DNA of 64,000 nucleotides, taken from contig VSDK01027144.1 in NCBI GenBank assembly GCA_009767595.1, forward strand, positions 166,177 through 230,176, read 5' to 3'. Both the position numbers and the translations under genes were made by a program. Shown here piece by piece: positions 53,893 to 61,000 of this stretch (position 1 is its first letter; every line of letters begins with the position of its first letter). This DNA is from Symbiodinium kawagutii. Its lineage: Eukaryota; Sar; Dinophyceae; Suessiales; Symbiodiniaceae. A model generated the notes under the pieces. That model did no database searches. It saw nothing but the letters and a program-made list of their open reading frames with translations, and was not told the origin of the DNA.

Positions 53893-55002
53893 ATGGCCTC
53901 AGCCAAAGATCCTTCGTGGTGGTGTGTGGAGTGCAGACAGTGGAGAAGTGGAGCCATGGACTATTGCGGTGGCTGCGGCAAACACTGGGAGATAGTGGCA
54001 TGGCAAGGCGGCTGGAACTCTACACCATGGCGGGATACTTCAAGGAAGCCGCCACGCGAAGACAAAGAGGACAGGAAAGCCAAGAAGAACAAAGGCAAAA
54101 AGGAAAAGAAAGACAAGCGAACTCCCTCCGCCAAATCCGACAAAAATGGGGGAAAGGAATCAGAGGAACAGAATGGCAAAGGCAAGGGAAAGGGGAAACT
54201 CTTCATGCCTGGAAGCAAGGGACCAGACTTGACCAACCCCTTGCTATCGAAAGCCTTGAATCCTTTCCAGTACTCCGTACCCATGGGACCGTCTTCGAGT
54301 ACGAGCACTTGGGGCAGTGCAGAAGTGACTCCGTTCCAGGCGGCCATGGGTGCAGTGACAGGGCCGACAAATGCACAGGTTGGCTCGTCATCCAATGTGG
54401 AGATGGTGATGCAGATCAAAAAAGCCTATGCTGGGAAGGAGGACACGATTCCACCTGGCATCAAAGAAATCCTGGACAAGCACGAGCAGGAATCCGGGAA
54501 GTCGCTCATCAAGTCCATGCATGCAGCAACTGCGTTGGGAAGAGGGAAGAAAAACTTGTCAGAATTGACCGAAGCGAAGAAATTGCTGAGGTCGCAGTGG
54601 CTGGCGCATCTCTCAGAGAGCACTCAACTATGGGAGACCCAGCTGCAAGAGTACAGACAGCAACTGGCCTTGCTGCAGGAGCAGTCGGGCAAAGCAGCGG
54701 CGGAGATCGATCAGGCTCGGAAAACGCTGCATCAGTTGAATGCTCGCTCCAAGTCACTGGGAGATTCGACCTCTTTTCCGGAATTACCAGAGGAGGAAGA
54801 TGCGATCGTCGGCAACGAGGACACGGTGGACGCCGAGGAGACCAAGCTGCGGACAGCATTACTGGCCAATCTTCGTGCGTTCTCCAGTTCCTTAGGCATC
54901 GAGGAGGACACCAAGGATGCCGAGTCTATCTCCGATGTCGACGACGAGGACTTGGAGGATTCCAGAAGGAAGAAGCGTGCCTTGGAAGAAGCCAAATCGT
55001 GA
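53893..55002 (+). CDS. Retroelement ORF1 protein: RanBP2-like zinc finger, basic region, coiled coil
   Basis: 369 codons plus stop from the ATG at 53893 (MASAKDPSWWC). The frame is open back to 53695 without an ATG. Residues about 9-30 read WWCVECRQWRS ... CGGCGKHW, a C-x2-C-x10-C-x2-C zinc ribbon of the RanBP2 type that often binds single-stranded RNA. Residues 45-100 are Lys-rich (KKNKGKKEKKDK), suited to nucleic-acid binding. Residues about 220-290 are Gln/Leu/Ala-rich with heptad character (LQEYRQQLALLQEQ), a likely coiled coil. The C-terminus is acidic. By position and composition it is the Gag-like ORF1 of a LINE that coats the RNA. Its stop overlaps the open ORF2 frame, which is one base back (-1). 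Confidence 0.75.
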   Translation: MASAKDPSWWCVECRQWRSGAMDYCGGCGKHWEIVAWQGGWNSTPWRDTSRKPPREDKEDRKAKKNKGKKEKKDKRTPSAKSDKNGGKESEEQNGKGKGKGKLFMPGSKGPDLTNPLLSKALNPFQYSVPMGPSSSTSTWGSAEVTPFQAAMGAVTGPTNAQVGSSSNVEMVMQIKKAYAGKEDTIPPGIKEILDKHEQESGKSLIKSMHAATALGRGKKNLSELTEAKKLLRSQWLAHLSESTQLWETQLQEYRQQLALLQEQSGKAAAEIDQARKTLHQLNARSKSLGDSTSFPELPEEEDAIVGNEDTVDAEETKLRTALLANLRAFSSSLGIEEDTKDAESISDVDDEDLEDSRRKKRALEEAKS

Positions 55003-58000
55003 AGCTCGCCCGCAATGCGCGACGTCGATGGTTGAGTGGTCATTGCGATGGGCAACTTCATGTGACTTGGAAGGACGGAGTTGAGGCCTACGGTGAGGAT
55101 ATTCACAATGGTGGTGAAGCTCCTGGCTGTGCAGCATGCCCCGCCTTCATGACAGATGTTCCAGATTGTTGCCTCTTTCGACATCTGGGGATGTTTCGGA
55201 AGGGCACAGTTGTGGACCCTTTTGCTGCTAGACGTGATGCCGAACGACTACGTCTTGAAGTTCTTCGTGATCAACTAGCTGAACGACTTCCTCGCTTCCT
55301 CCAATGGCGCAAGGATGATGATTTCCATATTGATTTCGACAATCTCATGGACTCTGATGATGAAGATGATCATCGAGGACTTCCAATTGACCTTCTGGAG
55401 GGTGGACCGCCACTTCACATGCGACCTCAATGGATGCGTGACCTTCATGAATCATTGGGTGATTTTGGGGCTGTGGAACAGCTTGAAGAAGGGCGAGTTC
55501 TTTATGTCAACACTTGGTGTCTCATTGGTGAGACACGTAGACACACCAGTGAGACCAGATCATGGAGGATCAATGCACATTTTCATGCTTGGCAAGATGA
55601 TCTTGGCCTGCTATGGGATGATGTGTTGATTCCTGGTGTGGCTTGGGACGCATTCGTGGTCAGGCCTCGTCCACCAGATGCTAATGGACGGATTTCCCCG
55701 GCCCACATTCTGGTGGTACAACGTCCCCAAGTTGGAGATGCAGCAGCTTTGATTCCATTGCATTGGATCGCTACAGCTCTGCCTGACCTTGATTTTCAAG
55801 CAGCATTCTTGCCGAGATCCTGCAACAGTGATGACGTCTTCGTCCTCGGCAAGGTCTATCCAAACAATCTGAGGCGGCCTTGTGTAGTGAGACATGGCAG
55901 TTCTGAAATCCATCGGAATCCTCTGCCGCCCTATGCCCTGGCCCATGGTGCCTGTGTCCTTGTTGAGATTTACCCTGTTGGTTCACAACGAGACACTGAA
56001 GATGAACATAGTCTTATGCAGTTGGCACATGGGGATCCTGCAGGCCATGTGCCTCCTCCAAGTACCAATCCATATGAGAACTTGCGGTTAGCAGTGATCT
56101 ATCGCCTCACCTTTCCGCCACGTCGAGTCTACATCAGGGTCAACAGCTACGAAGAAATGATCGCCCACAGTGCAGCACTTCTACATGTTGACGAGATGAG
56201 TGTGATGGCCTTGCATGAGATTGAAGTTGATCTCCCAGGTGAAGTCACTGGAGCTCACAGCTTTATCATGCAGATGGTTGGAGACTTGACACCGGGAAGT
56301 CCAGGGAAATTGGGACTCTTTGATGTTGAGTACCATGAACATGGTGATGGAGCCTATCCACCGGGTGTGAGCCGTGTGGTTCGAGCTAGTCACCTTTTGG
56401 CTCGGCAGCATGTCCTACAAGTGACTCGTGTGAATCACTATTGTGAACGGCCTCGGACACATTGCATTGTCCGTCTCAACCTATTGAACTGGCCTAAGCA
56501 GGACATCAAACTACGTGCAGTTGAGCACGCCTGGTTCTACCAAGTCAGTGTGCCACCATCTCCTCGAGTTGAGGACTGCCAGCTTTCTACATCAGAAGCT
56601 GCAAGAGCTGCTATACCTGTGCCTGTTGTCGACATCCCCAATGAGCCGGACGAAGAAGCATCTTCTGCACATGGTGCAACAGAAGGCTATTCTCCTACAC
56701 CTCCAACCCACAGGTCGCGTTCACCTCGAAGTCGTCATGATGATTTCCAAGATGGTGCTGAGGAAGGATCATTTCTCCAGTCTTCATTGCAATTATCCAC
56801 TTCGACTGGGAAACTCACTTCGTCAGTTTGTGACGGAATTGACCTTCCAGATAGCGGCCGTCCTTGTGAAAGTGCGGAATGGCAGATCCTTGACCCCTCA
56901 GATGATCCACCAGCAGATGGCCGGACTTTCTATCAGGACTCCTTGGACCTTTCTCCAAATGCATTCCAGTGGATTTCAGGAGCATGGTGGAGTGATGTCC
57001 TACGACGCCCACATGATGAACCAAGAGAAGCCCGATTCTTGACCTACTTTCTTCACGGTGACCGTCAACAACGCTGTGATGCGGGAAGGACCGTTATTCT
57101 TGGAGACATAGGTGGAATTGAATGGTTCAACAGGCTCACCCAGTCTTGGAGAGATATGGTTGACCCACTCTTTGACTTGGACTATGTACTTGTCCGTGAA
57201 TGTCCACCTGGTTTACGAGAGGAAGGATATGCTGGAGCCATTATTCTTCTCCAGGATCCTTTGGATGATCATGCAGCCATTCACATCTCTACACGCTACC
57301 TGGAGGACAGTTGGCAGAGAGCAGCCCAATTTGTCCCTCTGGTGCAGAATCGATACTCGTTGATCCTCTTGGCGCAGATGGGACCCCTTTGCTTTCGACA
57401 TACTCTGCAGCTGACCTGCTCGGTTAGCATTGGGGAATCGGTTTTGACTACTGCTACACAAAGACGAGTATGGGATGGCCTTTCCGCTGCAGTCACGGCT
57501 AATGTCTACACGCATCTGCCAACAGATACCCTTGGGAATCTTGTGTCCTCACCGGCCCTGATTGCCACTCTACAAGATGCAGTGGATACGACAGAGGATC
57601 GCTTTGATGAGCAGCATTCGCCAGTACACACATGGTTCATTCACCATCGTCATGCTCGACGATGCCCTGCTTCCCGAATGCTGCTTCTATCGGTTGACCC
57701 TGAAGGATGGGAAGAACAGGTTCATGCCCTATGGTCAGATGTGATGACACCTCAAGAGGTTGTCTCTGCTGCCATCATACGACCTCACCCACTTCATGAA
57801 GGTTCTCAACCCATTGCGGTTCATGTGTTGCTTTCACAAGGCTTCGATGATCGAGATCCTCGTGGTGAGATTCTGCTTTCGACTTGTGATCGCAATGAAT
57901 GGACGTTCATGGCATTGTCTACTTTGCCGTCTTTGACATGGGAGCAAATCATCTGGTACAGTGCTATCATGGACTGTGGGCCTGAGGTTGGGGACAGTGA

Positions 58001-61000
58001 TTGCAAGATATGGTTAGGGGAGAACGCCTTTGGTCAGCGTGACAGCATTGCTCCTGTACCAGGCACCCACATACATGTTGCTGCACACGAGCGTTTGGAT
58101 TCTGACACGGCTTCTGACAGCCCCTCTTTCCTGCAACTGCCTCCTGAACGTGTTTCGGAAGATTCCTCAGACGCATGGGCCCCATCGCAGTTGGATCTTC
58201 ATGATGTGGTGGTTGACTTTGAGTGGTTGGACTCGCATTTAACACTGGCCACGTTTGACTTCGAATCGCTGCAGGCATGCTTACTGCCCTGTGCGCTTGA
58301 TTGGCTGCGCCTGCCGTGGTTTGATTACAGTGTCCCAGCTCATGAACTTCATATTTACTTTGATGGCTCATCTGACCGTGCAAAAACACAGGCTGGCTTA
58401 GGTGTTGTGTGCTACGCTTGGGCCCATGGGGGATGGTACTTCTGTGGTCTGGTTTCTTGCACGCTGGGACCGGGAACCACTTCTTTTCAAGCAGAAGCAC
58501 ATGCGGGGCTTGTGGCGCTCAAGATGGCCCATGACTTTCTCAAGCTGCATCTCCATGCTTTTGGCACCACACTTGATACTCATATCCATTATGACAACCT
58601 TGCTGTGGGGCACCAAGCCAGTGGAGATTGGTCCGCTAATGCACACCCTTGGCTCGGTAGCTTGCAGCGCAGTGTGATGCGGCTGTGTGAATTTCGCTTT
58701 GGAGCTGCCATTCATTTACATCATGTTTATGGGCATAGCAACAATCCAGGAAATGAGGCCGCAGATGCCTTTGCCTTGGCAGCAGCTGAAGGGCGCCCAT
58801 CAGCAGATTGGTCGCATTTCTTTGCCTATGTTTCGCAGAAGCAGTTTGTTCACCATGCTGATTGGTTTTGGTTTCTTTTCCACTCTTTGGGACAAGGAGA
58901 ATGGAATGGGCATGTCTTGGATCTCCCCGGCAAGCCTCGACATTGCACACCATGCCAAAGTGATTGGCTAGGCCGACCATCACATGATGAACCGGGTGCG
59001 GGCAGCTTGGCTCTCCGCATGGCTACTTGCAATGTGCTTACTCTGCGCCCATCATCGACAAGCTCAGATGTTCCTGAGGTTATGGGACCGGCCTGGGCTA
59101 CTTGTCTCTTTCGACAGTTCAAGGAGGCCGGTTTCCACATCTTTGCATGGCAAGAGACTCGCTGCTCTCCCCGACACAAGTGTCGTGATGATGGTTTGAT
59201 CCTTTGGCAGAGCCCTGCTGACAGTAAAGGCAACTATGGGATTTTGGTAGGCTTTAATCGCCTGCTTCCTCATGGATTTCTTGCAGATGGCAGCCCAGTG
59301 GTTTTCAAGGATGATGACATATCGATGATCAGTTCAGGGCCTCGTCATCTTGTGCTGCGGGTGCAGACAGCGGTGCTTCGTTGCATTGTCCTGGCCATCC
59401 ATGCCCCCCATCGAGGCGAGACTCTTGAGACCATTGAGACATTCTGGCAGAACATGGCCCGGCTGATACCTTCGCACTACCATGGATGGGATCATTTGCT
59501 ATTGTGTGATGCAAATGCAGAAGTGGGATTTACTCCCTCGGCTTCGGTCGGAACGTGGCAATCGTCTGTGGGAGCTCGTGGAGAGAAGAACGTACCCTTT
59601 TTGGATTTCGTTCATGCACATGACTTATTCTTGCCATCAACATTCGAAGGCCTCCATGTCGGAGCTGGTTTCACATGGAAACACCAACGAGGTTCTTTGA
59701 AGCGGATTGACTTTATCGGAATTCCGTTACATTGGCGCTGGACCTCGTGTACCAGTTGGATCGACCAGGACATCGAGATTGCAATGCTCCAGGATGACCA
59801 TTATGTGGCGTGTGCGGAGATCTGTCGGGATCTGCCTCGCACCTACTGCTATCAGAAGACACGAACATGGCAGCCTCCTCGCACTACTATGGCTGACCTT
59901 GACTGGAGTCGACTCATGGAAGCCTGTTCGGCGCCAATCTCTGCCGAGTTGGACGTCCACTCTCATGCCCTGTTGCTTCAGAAGCGCCTCTCTAAAGCTT
60001 TCATCCGGAAGAAATCTTCGCCTGCTACCCCTTTGAAGACTTCTATGTCAGATACGACTTGGGCATTGGTCCAGGAGAAGAAGAGCTGGCGCAAACATTT
60101 AGCCCAAGCACAGGCTTCTCAACGACTTCTCTACTTGCAGTGCTGCTTTGAAGCTTGGACGAACTATCAGGCAGATGAGGATGACGCTGATGAGGGCTTT
60201 GTTTTCTGTGTTGATGCTTCTTGGGTTCGCTCGCTTGTGCGTGATCAAGACAGGCTGGTTGCGGAAGCTTACTCTCAATTCCGTGCACTTGGGCGTCAGG
60301 TTACCTCAGCCATGCGCCAAGATGATCAAAGGTTTTTCTCGAGTTTGCTCATGGATGTTGGAGAGTTTTGTTCTGCTACACAGGCCAAGCAGTTTTGGGG
60401 CACTATTCGACGCAGTATGCCGAAGTTTCGCACCCGACGACTGCACTGCGATCCTGGCCGCATCGAAGCATTAGAAGAGCAATGGGGACCTCATTTCCAA
60501 TCCCTTGAACTGGGTCATTCTTGCCCCATGTCAGATTTATGGGCTGATTGCCAGCAACAACAGGCTGACCAGGCTCCTGTTCAAATGCTCCTCAGTGACC
60601 TTCCTTCTATGAGCGAGATTGAAGACTCGTGTCGTGCAGTTCGTGCAGAGAAGGCGACTGGCTTTGATGGAGTGCCTTCTGCCCTGGCCCATTGTGCCCC
60701 GCAGTGGATCGCCCAAGGTTGCTTCAGCCTATTTGTGAAGATTTTTGCTTGGCAGAGTGAACCTATCTTCTACAAGGGCGGCATTCTCGCGACCCTGCCA
60801 AAGAAAGCTGTATGCAGCCGTGCCGAACATTTTCGTGGAGTACTCCTCCTTCCTACGCTCTCCAAAAGACTCCATGGCATTCTGAGACAGAGAATCATGA
60901 CAGTCCTGCAACCTCAGCGGCCGCCAGGCCAGATTGGAGGGTTTCCGCATCAGGAGGTGCTCTTCGGCAGCCAGTGTTTACGAACTTTTGGGAAGCTGAT

